Part shown: positions 10,603-21,542 of the stretch, in pieces | Numbering within the stretch: position 1 is the stretch's first letter | Layout: each line of letters opens with the position of its first letter | Position numbers and translations under genes: made by a program | Source of the DNA: Hypericum androsaemum | Taxonomy: Eukaryota > Streptophyta > Magnoliopsida > Malpighiales > Hypericaceae | DNA: 64,000 bases | Assembly: GCA_963995505.1 (NCBI GenBank) | Contig: OZ023181.1 | Coordinates: 7,911,487-7,975,486, forward strand | Reading direction: 5' to 3' | The notes under the pieces: model-generated | The model's input: only the letters and a program-made list of their open reading frames with translations | Database searches by the model: none | Told to the model about the DNA's origin: nothing

Positions 10603-13600
10603 ACTGAAGCTTTTAGTTTTGCCATGCAAGCAAAGACCAGGCAACAAAATACCACTCGCAAAGATGAGGGAAACTGTGGACATTATGGTAAATGACAAGG
10701 CTGAGTGTTTTCAGCTTATAGGGTTTCTTGAATGGTGGTACATCAAAAAGGCGGGCCGTAGGGGAGCTGGTCACGGTATGCGCGGAGGATGTATTCCTGG
10801 TCAGGGGCATGGTGAGGGTCACAGATGAGGGATTCAACTTGCGAATGCTATGCAAGCTCATCCGATTGAAGGAATGATGTGTGGCATCAGAGGTGGACAG
10901 GAGGCTAAGCGCTCGGGATTCCATTGGATGATTTTTAAACAGTTGATGTGATAAATGGCGCAAAACCTAGTCAAGGTGCATCAATGGAAAAATTATTTGG
11001 TAAGGATGTTTGTAAACAAAAGCTCTTGGATACTTGAGCCTCTAATCATTTGAGTGGGGATCTGAATTTTTTGACCAATATTGTGGATGTTTCTCTTTGT
11101 TCAACTGGGCTTCCTGATGGAAGCGAGACAATGGCTATTAAGGTAGGCAGTGTGAAACTGAAGTGTAGCTTGGAATTATATCATGTTTTATATTTTTCGA
11201 AGGTAGCATGCTACGTGATTTTTGTGTCACGGTTAGTTCATGATTCTAAGTGTACATCCAGCTTTGCTCACAAGTTGTGTATCTTATGGTATGAAACTTC
11301 AAAGACAGTGATTGGTGTGGGTGAGCAGCAGGCCGGGGTTTATGTCTGCACGCAGTGGGAGGAGTTAAAGTTTGCAAGATGTTCTTGGCAGATTCCTTTT
11401 CCTTATGGCATCGACATATGAGGTACCTATCGAATAAAGCAGTAGCTATGTTACCTACAGTTTCTAGGGTTTCTTCCAAACTGGATGATCATTGTGATGT
11501 ATGTTTTCTAGCAAAATAGAGTCAAAACAGTTTTGAGTTAAGTCCTAATAAAGCTGAGAAACCTTTATAGTGATTCATTGTGACATGTTGGGTCATATCA
11601 TATTCCTTCTTCTTATGGTGCATGTTATTTCTTCACTATAGTTGACGACTGTACACGAGTTATTTGGATTTATTTGTTGGCTGAAAAGAGGGAGGTTGGC
11701 AGTATCTTTCCACGATTTTGCACCATGAAGTGATAATAGATCATATATTCTTCATAGTGATAATAGATCATATATTCTTGGCCTACGGACATACTTAAGT
11801 GATCATGGGATTATACATCAGACTTTGTATGTTGACACCACCCAACAGAATGGTCATTTGAAGCGAAAGCATCGCCATATTCTAAACATTGATCGTTCTC
11901 TTAGGTTTTAGGCAAATCTACCAATCAAATTCTTGGGTGAATGCATTCTAGTAGCAGAGTTCTTGATAAATCGTACTCCCACCCCACTTCTTGGTGAAAA
12001 GAGTCCACATGAAGCTTTGTTTGGTAAGCATTTGTCATACTCTTATATTCGAACTTTTGGATGTCTTTGCTATACACACCATCCTCCTCGTTTGAAGGAC
12101 AAGTTTAGGGAGCGCAGACGTCGGTTCATGTTTATTGGATACCCATTCGGTAAGAAAGGGTGGCAAGTATATGACATTAAAACTAGTGAGACGTTTGTTT
12201 TCCATATCATGATGCGACTTCTATGGCTCCTTCTCCCCCTCCACTTTTGGACTGTCCTATTGTAGTGGGGGATGATGTCGGTATTGCTATTCCAAATGCT
12301 ACACTTGATGTTGGAGATACTAATGTAAGGGGGAGCACTCCTAAAGTCGAAACTTCTCCTGCATCTATTGTATCGATCGCCACTCTAGTACCAGTCACAG
12401 TCACTGAGGCTGAAACTTTTGACCCTCCGAATGAGGTTATTATAGATGAGGTGATCTAGTTTGGTCGCAGACATCGCCAACATATTGTTCCTACCAAGTA
12501 TCGAGATTTTGTTCTCAATCATGTGTCTATCCATACGGCACGCTATCTTTCTGGACTTACTGCGGCTCCGCTAGCTTCAGGTAAGGCATATCTCATTGCC
12601 AATTATGTATCAACTGCCAAGTTTGCCCCACATCACAGGACATTTGTTGCCTATGTTACTCTCGGCCATGAGCCTGCCCATTTTAATGAAGCTGTCAAAG
12701 ATTCTAGTTAGCGTGCAGCAATGAAACTTGAAATTGAGGCACTTGAACATAATAGGACGTGGACAATTGAGACGATGTTGCATCCAAACTTTCTTGGTTA
12801 TTGCTGTTGCAAAATCTTGGTTTCTACATCAAATGGATGTACATAACGCTTTTCTTCATGGAGATTTGGCTGCGTAAGTGTACATGAAAATTCCTCGTGG
12901 ATTATCAGAAATGTATGTCGCATTCGCAAATCCTTGTATGGTCTTCTTCAAACTCTATGCAATTAGTTTGCTAAGCTTACCAATCATTAGTTTGTCATGC
13001 TGATTATTCACTTTTTACATGTTATCGCAATAGAGTCGCATTGTGTGTGCTGGTTTACGTTGACGATCTGATTATCAGTGGGAGTCACGAGACCTCCATT
13101 GTTTGATTTAAGTGCTACTTATCACGCTATTTTTATATAAAAGATCTTGGGGTGCTAAAATACTTACTAGGTCTTAGCATTGCTCGGGGACCGGAAGGCA
13201 TATTTGTTTCTCAATGCATGTATGTTTTAGATATTATTGATGAGTGCGGTTTGCTCGGGGCCAAGCCTGCTATTTTTTCTATGGAGCCTAATCATGGGTT
13301 GTCTCTCGCTACCGACACGGGTGTCAAAAATTATGAAGCTTACCGCCGCCTAGTCGGGCATTTGATTTATCTTTTTATTACGCGACCTGATCTCAGCTAC
13401 AGTGTACATGTATCATCTCAGTTCATGCAACGTCCGTAATAAGAACACTGGGCAGCAGCACTCCGTGTTCTTCATTATTTGAAGGGCAAACCAGGTTAAG
13501 GTATCTTTCTTCAATCCGACAGTGATCTTCAACTCTATGGCTAGTATGATTCAGATTGGGCAAGTTGTCCTCTCACTCGACGTTCCTTGACTGATTATTA

Positions 13601-13990
13601 TATTCAATTGGGATTGTCTCCCATTTCATGAAAGACCAAGAATTAAACAACAGTTGTCCATTCTTCTGTGGAGGCCGAGTATTGATCTATGGCTACCATT
13701 ACATGTGAAATCCGATGGTTGAAGATACTACTTCGTGACCTTGGCGTGTCGCATCGTTAGCCGTGCATCTTCTATTCACATTACTACCAACCCTACGTTC
13801 CATGAGTGCACGAAACATATTGAAGTTGACTGTTATTTTGTTCGTGATGCCTTGCAATCTGGAGAGCTTATTTTACGACATGTTCGTACTAATTTTTAGC
13901 TTGCCGACATCCTCATGAAAGCACTTGGCCAGCGCCAATTCGAGTTTCTTCTTCACAAGTTGGGCATTCGTGACATGTATGCTCCAACTT
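10603..13990 (+). pseudogene. Copia-1 pol remnant (PR-INT-RT-RH)
   Basis: Pieces in several frames are recognisable. The integrase C-terminal half lies at 11933-12220 (LINRTPTPLLGEKSPHE, RTFGCLCYTHHPP). RT fragments show HQMDVHNAFLHGDL near 12820-12870 and VYVDDLIISG near 13050-13080. The RT/RNase H linker is at 13152-13439 (DLGVLKYLLGLSIARGPEG in phase with the upstream text, then YRRLVGHLIYL). Between the start of the RT and HQMDV about 90 residues are missing. A 28-bp tandem duplication (agtgataatagatcatatattc) lies at about 11730-11785. Stops in every domain show it is dead. Confidence 0.8.
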
Positions 13991-13999
13991 GAGTGGGAG

Positions 14000-14175
14000 T
14001 ATTGAGGCCATTCCTAATCTCGCGTATGTGTACATGTAATTTCCTATTATGTATTAAGGGTAGTATGGGTAGTCAATGTAATTATGTATCAATTAGGGTT
14101 AGGACAAAGTCTCTGTATATATACTGTTTTAATGCATCAATAAGAGTTTATTGTTTCTCTCCATATAATCTTTCA
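14000..14175 (+). repeat. Copia-1 3' LTR
   Basis: This copy has the same length as the 5' LTR and about a dozen differences from it. It is preceded by the purine tract GAGTGGGAG. The flanking TTTAC pairs with TTTAA on the left. Confidence 0.92.
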
Positions 14176-14195
14176 TTTACAGATAATAATATTAA

Positions 14196-14380
14196 GGGAA
14201 AAAAATTATTTAGTCCCTATGGTTTAACATATTGTACTCATAGGTCCAATATTTAGTAAATAGGTCACTGAGTTTTAAAAAATTGACCTCATTAGTTCCT
14301 CTGATATATTTATATCTCAAATAACAACATGAAATTACTAAAATACCTTTACCTCAATTAAAACCATTAAAACATAACCC
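14196..14380 (+). repeat. Pack-MULE left terminal inverted repeat
   Basis: About 185 bp. It aligns over its whole length to the complement of 15319-15503, including shared stretches ACTCATAGGTCC and CTCAAATAACAA. The two ends differ at many positions, so the element is not recent. Confidence 0.9.
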
Positions 14381-14399
14381 ACATTAAAACTACTACAGC

Positions 14400-15006
14400 C
14401 TGAACATTGGCATTTCGGATAATTCCCGGCCAATTCCGTGACAGCCAAGCCACAACAGCCTAAACCTTCATGTGACCTTCTTTTAGGATTTTTGCAAAGA
14501 CCAAGCCAACCCCTGCATTTACAATCTGTTCGACGCTTTCCAACTTCCCATCTTTCGCCAACTTAAGCAACGGAGCCACCCGTCCTTCCTCTATAGTCAA
14601 CTTCCTGTACCGATCATTGTCCCTCGCTAAGGAAACCAAGGAAGATGCGGCGTCCGACCTGTTCTCCAATGAACCCATGTAAAGGATCGCAATCCGCTCT
14701 TCGAAAGGCCGCGGCTGGGATGATGATGAACAAGCACTTCATTAGCCCTTTGGCCCAGCATTTTAACACGAGGTTGAGGGCATTGTCGAGGACTTGTTCG
14801 GTGTCGTCAATGATACGCCTCGTCGGCCGCTCGTTGAGGCCATTATTGGCTCGCGCGGCCTGTCTTAACAGGACCGAAAGCCGCTGGGTCTTGGCCTTGA
14901 GCTCTTGGCAGTCTTGCTTGAACGATTAGGCCTCGTGGGCCAATTTGTTCACCTGGTCGGCCATCTGTATTAGCCTCGCCAGGATCTCATTTACAATGTC
15001 TGCCAT
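14400..15006 (-). pseudogene. ARO: Captured ARO (ARMADILLO REPEAT ONLY) gene fragment
   Basis: From the ATG at 15006 the minus strand reads MADIVNEILARLIQMADQVN, then after an in-frame stop SFKQDCQELKAKTQRL, then RPTRRIIDDTEQVLDNALNL. This is the N-terminus of plant ARO proteins, armadillo-repeat proteins involved in tip growth and actin organisation. Near PAAAFRR the text jumps to ERIAILYMGSLENRSDAASS, so a middle segment is missing and the frame shifts. A second gap removes about 17 residues inside the armadillo repeat between KDGKLE and SVEQIVNAG. After GHMKV a stop replaces the next codon, and recognisable text (VTELAGNYPKCQ) continues in a shifted frame to about 14400. It is a captured, internally deleted pseudogene. 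Confidence 0.88.
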
Positions 15007-15039
15007 TTTGTCCAAAAAGCAGACCCGTAATCGAATTCT

Positions 15040-15318
15040 CTACATGCCTGTTCCTTAAACGTGGGGTTTATAGAAGATTTTATTACGCCTCCGTCGATGT
15101 TAAGGATACAGGTTCGTGCGGCGGTGAGCACTTGCAAGCCTATTAAAATGTGGGGTTTCACTGCATTTTCTGGTGCTAAAGACGGGACTTGGGACAACGT
15201 GTTTGTGGGGAGTTCGGTGGTTGATATGGATGCGATGTGCGGAGTGATTGGGGATGCGAGGAAGATGTTCGATGAAATGCCGATGAGAAATATTGTTTCC
15301 TAGAGTGGGATGATCGCT
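15040..15318 (+). pseudogene. Captured PPR gene fragment
   Basis: The frame reads DNVFVGSSVVDMDAMCGVIG then DARKMFDEMPMRNIVS, a stop, and SGMIAG. This is the pentatricopeptide repeat pattern (VDMYAKCG...A..MFDEMP.RNIVSW..MI.G) with the conserved W turned into a stop. The upstream part (RAAVSTCKPIKMWGFTAFSG) also fits a degenerate repeat of this class. PPR proteins bind organellar RNA, but this two-repeat piece cannot work. It runs into the right inverted repeat at about 15319. It points away from the ARO fragment, so the two were captured from separate loci. Confidence 0.82.
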
Positions 15319-15503
15319 GGGTTATTTTTTATGGTTTTAATTTATGCAAGGGTATTTTAGTAATCTCATATTGTTATTTGAGACATAAATAGGTAAGAAG
15401 AACTAATGAGTTCAATTTTTTAAAATTCAAAGACTTATTTGCTAACTACAGGACCTATGAGTATTATATATTGAACTACAGAGACTTATGCATTTTTTTT
15501 CTC
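15319..15503 (-). repeat. Pack-MULE right terminal inverted repeat
   Basis: This is the complement of the left end, followed directly by the second copy of TAATATTAA. See the left repeat for alignment details. Confidence 0.9.
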
Positions 15504-15664
15504 TAATATTAATTAGAATCATTACCAACAAAAGACCTTATAAAGAAAACTCGGTGAACCATAGGATCCTTATAGCAACTTTTATGAATGAACCACAGAA
15601 CGAAGTTAGGATTCTTACAACGTACTGACAAAACATGGTGAACCATATGATTCTTATAAGATAT

Positions 15665-15980
15665 TCTGAAGAAATCAACTTATAAGAAACTAACAACGCG
15701 AAATCGACACAAGATATTTTATATGGTTTGGCAAATTATCTACATCTAAGGAGAGAGGGAAAGATCTTATATATGAGTTGCCTTTGACACCTAAACTAAC
15801 CTCAATTAGAATTAGAGTCATTCTATCTATTTATAGACTAACCCAATTAAACCATGGAACATATTTAAGTCACCTACAAGTTTAAAACAAGATTCAACTA
15901 GGAGTTTAAATAGAATCCAACTATGAGTCTAAAAAGAATTCTTGTAGACTACAAATTCCTTGATTTTGAGCCATTTTTCA
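15665..15980 (-). repeat. Mosaic element, 3' LTR
   Basis: It aligns with 19207-19572 along its length: shared gaagaaatcaac/gggaaatcaac start, ctatctatttatagactaac in the middle and gattttgag at the end. The purine-rich segment beside it (tttctcgcc on the plus strand at 15990) matches the one before the 3' LTR of the 32-kb element. Confidence 0.7.
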
Positions 15981-15989
15981 ATAATTTTT

Positions 15990-17030
15990 ATTTTGGCGAG
16001 AAATCAAATCTAAGAAGAACCATGAAGTTACACATGAAATCATATTGACTCCACCTTGAACCTTAGAGATTCCGTCGTTAACAAACAAATCATCCTCCTC
16101 TCTCCATCCTTGTCCAAATTACTTAGAGACATCTCTCAAGCTTGAGCATCTCCCGAGATTCCACTTATTTTTATGGACCCCCAACATTCAAATTTTCCTG
16201 CAGAAATATACCTTTGACCAGTAGATGTCTCTCTATTTTCTCGGGCATGTCTATACTTTGCAACATTGAACCGATTCCTTGTTGGGTCTAGTTTCTGTTT
16301 TCTCAAACCAATGATATAAGTTATACCATACATTCGAAAACCTTTTGTCCTACCTAGTAGAACCTTTGACATGTTACGATCTTCATTGTTCGTCCTCGCA
16401 TGAGATAAACCGTGATTCGTCATTGGTATAATCCACGGATCTGCATTTCCAATGCCATTCTTACTAAATACATTTGCTTCACACATGCATTGAGACAACC
16501 ATAGCTTCTTGTTAATCATGCTCTGCGAGACAACTATAGCTTCTTGTTAAACATGCCTCTGCGAAACAACCATAGCTTCTTTCTAACCATATCTCTATGA
16601 ATACTCATTCAAGTAACCCTATTTGTTGCAGTTAAACTATTCATGTCAAGACCTGCCTCCCTCATATGATCTAACCTCGTATGCCTTGAGCATTTTTCAT
16701 CTTCTTGAGACCCATTAATGTGACTCCACTTATGTTGCTCACCAATATATAAGTATTTTCTTTCACCCTTCATCCCTACCATAACATTCTTTTCCACTTT
16801 TATTAACCCAGTATTATAACTATATTGTTATAATCGAAGGTTCCTAACGAAAATAAATTACCAGGATGCCTCATACTTGATGAGACAGAAAATAAGTCAT
16901 GATCAAACTCGTCCAAATATTTGGCTATGTTTGTGATGTCGATCCATTCTTTATCTTGATTCTCAGTTTATCAGGATAGTCCAACTTCATATGCCATTTT
17001 TCTCGGCACTAGAAGTAACTTTAATTGGAG
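15990..17030 (-). pseudogene. Gag-PR-only family: truncated protease and tail, copy 1
   Basis: On the minus strand this runs from a decayed zinc knuckle (CREKWHMKLDYP) through a protease remnant (VEKNVMVGMKGERKY, at 16609-16797) to the family tail (RTKGFRMYGITYIIGLRKQK, then FECWGSIKIS, at 16136-16519). The tail matches the one at 33950-34467 in order and spacing but is broken by stops. It is non-functional. Confidence 0.65.
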
Positions 17031-17034
17031 TTCT

Positions 17035-17290
17035 TTGACATTGACTTGGATCTATTAGAAAATTGCCCACAAGAGAACAACAACGTACAAAGAATACAGA
17101 CACAAGAGTTACGTAGTTTGGCCTAATGCCTACGTCCACATGTAGAAAGAAGAACTTGTATTGCTGAGTAGGCACAAAGCCATACATAACCTTAGGGTAA
17201 CATGCCTTTATATATAGAGGTAAAACCTTGTACATCAAGAAACCTATCCTAAAAGTCCAAAATAAGAGTCTGAGCAAAATATGAAATGGT
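17035..17290 (-). repeat. LTR of the 32-kb subtype, inside the mosaic
   Basis: On the minus strand it shows GGACGTAGGCATTAGGCC and the ATATAAAGGCATGTTACCC block, as in the LTRs at 32483 and 34670. It ends near TTTTCTAATA, equivalent to ATTCTTAACA. It marks the 5' end of a second, nested or recombined element. Confidence 0.72.
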
Positions 17291-17342
17291 TGTCAGTGGC
17301 ATCTAATCGCTAGGCTGCTAGGCCCCAAAATCTCAGCTTGCA

Positions 17343-17380
17343 GTAACCCCCCACCCCCCCAGCGTTCGCTAGGGGGTTAC
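17343..17380. repeat. GC-rich hairpin in AT-rich element
   Basis: GTAACCCCC at 17343-17351 and GGGGGTTAC at 17372-17380 are perfect inverted repeats. The loop itself contains the short palindrome AGCGTTCGCT. It sits just outside the inner LTR, within about 150 bp of text not present in the 32-kb relative. Confidence 0.6.
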
Positions 17381-17439
17381 ATCCTAGCCCTCTTTCAGCT
17401 TTCCACCATTACTTATTTCTTGACATAACTTACCAAACT

Positions 17440-18500
17440 CTACCGCGGGGAGAAATCAACCCTTCCCAAGAACTATGAATCTCCAACCGAACTTTAATAA
17501 ACTCCACCTTAATAAAATATAACCCCATGAAGAACTATGAGATCTTGCAAAATCAAAATGACTCTACTGACTCCACCTCAAACCATAGATACACTCCATC
17601 AATAAGACCATATTCACTTTCTCAGCACCTTTGTTTAATCACTTGGAGATAGTCTCCAAACTCGAGCATCTCCCGAGCTTGCTTTGCTTATTCTCTCCGA
17701 ACTCTATCGAACCCCAACTTGAAAGTTTACCTTTTGAAGCAACCTTGTGACCAATAGATGTGCCATCTATTTGTCGGTCACCTCCATGCTCCATATCCTC
17801 GAACTGCTTCTCTGTTGGACCTTTTTTCCTCGAACCAATGCTATGAACCATACAATGATCAACCTTTTGCTCTACCAAGTAGAACTATTGACATGTCACA
17901 AACTCCACCATTCACTCTTGAAACAGATACCTGACTCGCCCGTGGTATCACCTACGGTTTTGCATTCCCAATGCCAAGCCTACCTGACACCTTTGACGAG
18001 CACATCCTTTTAGACAACCATAGCAGGGCATTGCTAACATGGCTTTTTGCTAAACATGTCTCCACGAAATAACCATAGTATATTAACCATTTCTCCGCGA
18101 ATCCCAACTACACTCAAATCATTCATGTTAAGCCTTTGCTCTATCATACACGAGTCTTCCTCCTCTCCATCGAAATCCAAGGATGTGACTCCACCTACAA
18201 TTATGCCCCCACTAACCTATAGGTATTCATTGCATCTCTTCTACCCTTCATCACTACCAAAGCATCTTTCTCCACATCAATTAGCATGCCTATAACTTTA
18301 TAGTTGTACCCACTATAATCCAAGGTTCCTAATGAGATCAAATTTCTCTCAAACTTTAGAATATACCTAATCCCACATAATTTTCTCTCAATACCATCCC
18401 ACATCTTGATTTGGATATCACATATGCCAATGATTCTACATGTAGAAGCGCCACCCATAGTCACCATACCTGAATCAACGAATTTGTATGTGTCAAACTA
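17440..18500 (-). pseudogene. Gag-PR-only family: protease and tail, copy 2
   Basis: The minus-strand frame at 18201-18467 reads MVTMGGASTCRIIGICDIQI and continues through LDYSGYNYKVIG, parallel to the protease region of the 32-kb element. Stretches at 17880-18200 match the plus-strand text at 33960-34220. The tail at 17639-17878 has KGPTEKQFEDMEHGGDRQID and TSIGHKVASKG, matching the relative. At 17450-17600 the untranslated region before the purine tract also matches. Several stops and frameshifts are present. Confidence 0.75.
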
Positions 18501-18519
18501 CCCTCTCTTGGGCGTCTTG

Positions 18520-19200
18520 TGAATGAAAAAAGTGCTATTCAAAATTCAGGAATCACAATGCTTTGGTCCCAAGTTATTCTTGGACAATCTTTCTTCACGT
18601 GCCATTTTTCTCCTCATTCTAAATAATTTATCTTGAACCTCCTTGAACTCGACTTGGATCCTCTTCCATCTTTTTCTTCACTACGACCACCACGGCTACC
18701 CCTCACAACCAACCTTCCATTCGTTCATCGCCAGTTTTCCTCCTTTGATAAAACTATAGCAGAGCACTTGTGATATCCTCCAGCACTAGGGGTTCCTTCC
18801 CCCAAGCTAGAGTTGTAACCAAATTTTCGTAGAAACTTGGTATAAAATTTAGGAGCAACAATGCCTCGTCTTCCTCCTCAAACTTCACATCGATCCATCT
18901 CAAATCAATCAATAGTTAATTGAAAATATTGATGTGTTGGCTCAAATCCGAGCCCTCCATCATCTTAGCGTCTGGTAGCCCTACTTCAACTTTCCAGGAT
19001 TGCTTATTTCTCGACATAACTCAACAGGATCCCCTTCCACCTTTTTCTTATCTTTGATCCTCCATCTTCAAGTTGACCATCCCTTACTAAACAAACAGAT
19101 CCTTGACACGCCATTACCTTAACCTGAAATTTATCGTTCCATCGAAGTTCACATGGTCAAATTGCAAAAATCAGCCATCTTTTCCTAAAATCTCTAATAC
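18520..19200 (-). pseudogene. Gag remnant of the mosaic element
   Basis: The minus strand carries gag-like text parallel to 32770-33490 (a segment ending in a decayed zinc knuckle with neighbouring stops). No long frame survives. The text just beyond it, TTTTTGTATTAGAGATTTT, is a decayed initiator-Met primer site next to the LTR. Confidence 0.6.
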
Positions 19201-19206
19201 AAAAAT

Positions 19207-19572
19207 TGTTGGGAAATCAACCTACCTTAGGTAGGGATGCGCAGCAGAATTACTCTATTCTAATGGAAGAAAATAAGAACGTGAAATAGACACGAAATTT
19301 TACGTGGTTTAGAAAATCGGTTATGTCTGCGAGATAGAGGGAGAGATTTTATTGATGAGTTATCCCTTACACCCAAGCTCACTTATATTGGGGTTTGAAC
19401 CACCTATCTATTTATAGACTAACCCTAATATAACTATTGAGTCTATCTAAGTCATCTGCTAGTCTAAAACAATATCTAAGTAAGAGTCTAAAATATAACA
19501 CATTAGAAATCTAAAAAGAATCCTCGTAGAATATGAATTTCTAGATTTTGAGTCACTCTTGACTTTAAGTTT
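19207..19572 (-). repeat. Mosaic element, 5' LTR
   Basis: On the plus strand it begins TGTTGGGAAATCAACC, the complement of the LTR end, directly after the decayed primer site. It is about 50 bp longer than its partner at 15665-15980. The outer end is approximate. Confidence 0.7.
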
Positions 19573-21300
19573 TGTTTGTATTTTGAACTTAATTTCAAAA
19601 GTACAAATATAATTGCTTGGGTTTGAAATTGGTTTTAGAAAATATATATTTAAACTATATAGATACGATTATAATTCTTGTAACATGCGCATATAAGGTA
19701 AAGAGACGAGGATTAAAGCATAAGAAATTGAGAACAGATTATTTACCACTTATACCAATCAACAGGTGAGACTATTATTCTATTTTAACTAAAAAATCTC
19801 GAGTTCGAGTTATTAAGAACACAGCAATGTTAAATATTTGTTAAAATTTTTTTGTCGTCTTTCAAATATCTCATCAAACTCAGATCTGAATTAGTCGACG
19901 CAGTGATATCCATATACTAAATAGTATAAACTAAAAAAATATTTATCACTTATAACTACTCAATTAAAGAAAACAATTACGTATAGCTATGATGAAGCAA
20001 GCATGGAAATAAGAGGAAGATGATGATGATAGCTTCCGTAATTACCGAGATACTCGATTTGTCTTATAATTGCCCACGATAAAATTTCTCCTCTTTCGGT
20101 GCAATTGCTTGTGCAATGATTTACCTAAGAATATGTAATTATTCCTAAGAATATTGCATTCATGTGCACACGTATATATATACTCATAGACAAAAGAATT
20201 GATGACCTTGTAACTTTGAAGAATATGTATAATAGACGTATAGTTCTCTTTTGAAATATGTTTCCTTTTTTGGAAAATTACTTAGACGTAGCTGATGTTT
20301 GGTGAAATATGCCAACCAGAAAATATCATATATATACAAAGCCTTAGCACATAAAACGGCGACAATGGTCCTTCTGATTTGGTGAAATACACATTTTAGT
20401 CCTTAATCTTAAAAATAGTTATTGTCGTTCAAGTTTGAAAAAATATATTCTCATATCACTTTTGACAATTATACCCTAAATGATCACTTAAAAATTTTAA
20501 ATACCTTCAATACCAATTCCTTTTTTCAAACTAGTAGGACGAGAGAATTATTTTTAAAATAGTCGGACGATAGTGCATAGTTCTCGAATTCTAAGCTTCT
20601 AATACACTAAAACCTTTATAGAAATATTTTATAAAGTGATAACTTCTTTAAATTATAAATTTTTTTTGGTTCTAAATTAGAACTAGTATTAAAATGTAAC
20701 TTTGGTCCTAAAAAAGTTAATGTACTATTTTGTCCTAAAAAATAAGTATGGATATGCTTATTGGTTATTTAGATCGATATTCAAACAGAAGTGCAACCGA
20801 AAGGAAAAAAAAGGAAAGAGGTTTTTTTTTGACAAAAAAAAGGTGGAAAGAGGTGGAAAAAGGAAAATCACACTCTCTTACCTTTTAGCTACCTTATAAA
20901 TACTAGTTCGTTTTCGTTATCTAAGTTAGCCAAATTTTTACCCTCAAAATTTTTTTAACCAAAATTTTACCAGGCTATTATTTAATTCCTAAGGGCTTGG
21001 CTCAAAATACTTAAATTAAATGCTCACAAAAAAAAACTTAAATTAAATTGAAGCAACTTTGGTATAATGGTCTTCTGAATCAACGTACAAGCCAAGGATG
21101 CAATAAAAGATCAAGACCGACCAGCCGAACCCCACCATATGTGGGCCCCCACCCCAACAAGCCCAAATATACAAATCCTTTCTCTGTGGTCCCCTACCCA
21201 CCCACGTTCTCCTCCTCATTATACGCATTTATTTCCTCCGTGTTCCCCACCGGCTTATCTTTCACCGTTCGCTCCCATCCAACGGCCCTTAAAACTTCCA
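19573..21300. other. AT-rich intergenic before the PUB gene
   Basis: No gene was supported. A dispersed repeat related to 3737-3860 lies at 19800-19935. The frame at 20702-20899 is A-rich low complexity. Confidence 0.5.
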
Positions 21301-21317
21301 GCAACGCGCTCTCCCCT

Positions 21318-21480
21318 TTGACCAGTGACCACAAAGCCAAAAAGAATATTTCGTAATAAATAAATAAATAAATAAAAATGAGGAACTCAAAAAAGAAAAA
21401 ACGGAAAAGGTATTATTTAAATAAAACAAAAGAGAAGGTGACGTCAACCAGCACCTTTGACTCTTTTCCTCTTTATACCC
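21318..21480 (+). promoter_or_regulatory. Putative PUB promoter elements
   Basis: A W-box core TTGACC is at 21318-21323 and a perfect TGACGTCA (bZIP/TGA-type site) at 21439-21446. A weak TATA candidate TTTATAC lies at about 21472, 70 bp before the start codon. WRKY and TGA sites would fit the stress-responsive behaviour of PUB27-29-type ligases, but this is inference from motif and position. Confidence 0.4.
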
Positions 21481-21542
21481 ACCCAACCCGAAGCTCTGTT
21501 GCGTCCATTAACATTTCTCATTCAGCCGAACAGCCCCTTGAG

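Larger units (their letters stand above)
9672..14175 (+). mobile_element. Copia-1: full-length but degenerate Ty1/copia element
   Basis: Two 176-bp LTRs (9672-9847 and 14000-14175) start TATTGAGGCC and end CTTTCA. Their flanks TTTAA and TTTAC agree at 4 of 5 bases as target duplication. The primer site TGGTATAAGAGCC (9848-9860) is one base off the initiator-Met tRNA match. Domain order is gag, protease remnant, integrase, reverse transcriptase, RNase H, which is the copia order. The gag N-terminus (YYMSSTDN...LRGDKYDEW) and short LTRs place it with copia-5 in this window. Many stops and a deletion in the RT make it inactive. Confidence 0.93.
14196..15503. mobile_element. Pack-MULE carrying two gene fragments
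   Basis: This is a 1308-bp non-autonomous Mutator-like element. Inverted repeats of about 185 bp bound it: 14196-14380 starts GGGAAAAAAATTATTTAGTC, and the complement of 15319-15503 starts GAGAAAAAAAATGCATAAGTC. A perfect 9-bp target duplication TAATATTAA stands at 14187-14195 and 15504-15512, the expected size for MULEs. The interior has no transposase. It is almost filled by two host gene fragments in opposite orientation, an ARO-type armadillo gene (minus) and a PPR gene (plus), which meet at about 15007-15040. The left duplication starts 11 bp after copia-1 ends. Confidence 0.93.
15665..19572 (-). mobile_element. Mosaic of gag-protease-only copia derivatives
   Basis: Two related LTRs (15665-15980 and 19207-19572) bound an interior with gag and protease remnants and two copies of a family-specific tail, plus a third LTR (17035-17290) of the subtype found at 32483. 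Read on the minus strand the order is LTR, gag, protease, tail, LTR of the other subtype, truncated protease, tail, LTR. Integrase and RT are absent, as in the plus-strand relative at 32483-34945. The arrangement looks like one element nested in, or recombined with, another. The outer edges are approximate and no target duplication was found. Confidence 0.7.

Noticed and set aside
21378..21542. 55-residue N-terminal extension of the PUB frame
   Set aside because: Lysine-rich low complexity and promoter-like text; known relatives begin at the short segment just before the U-box.
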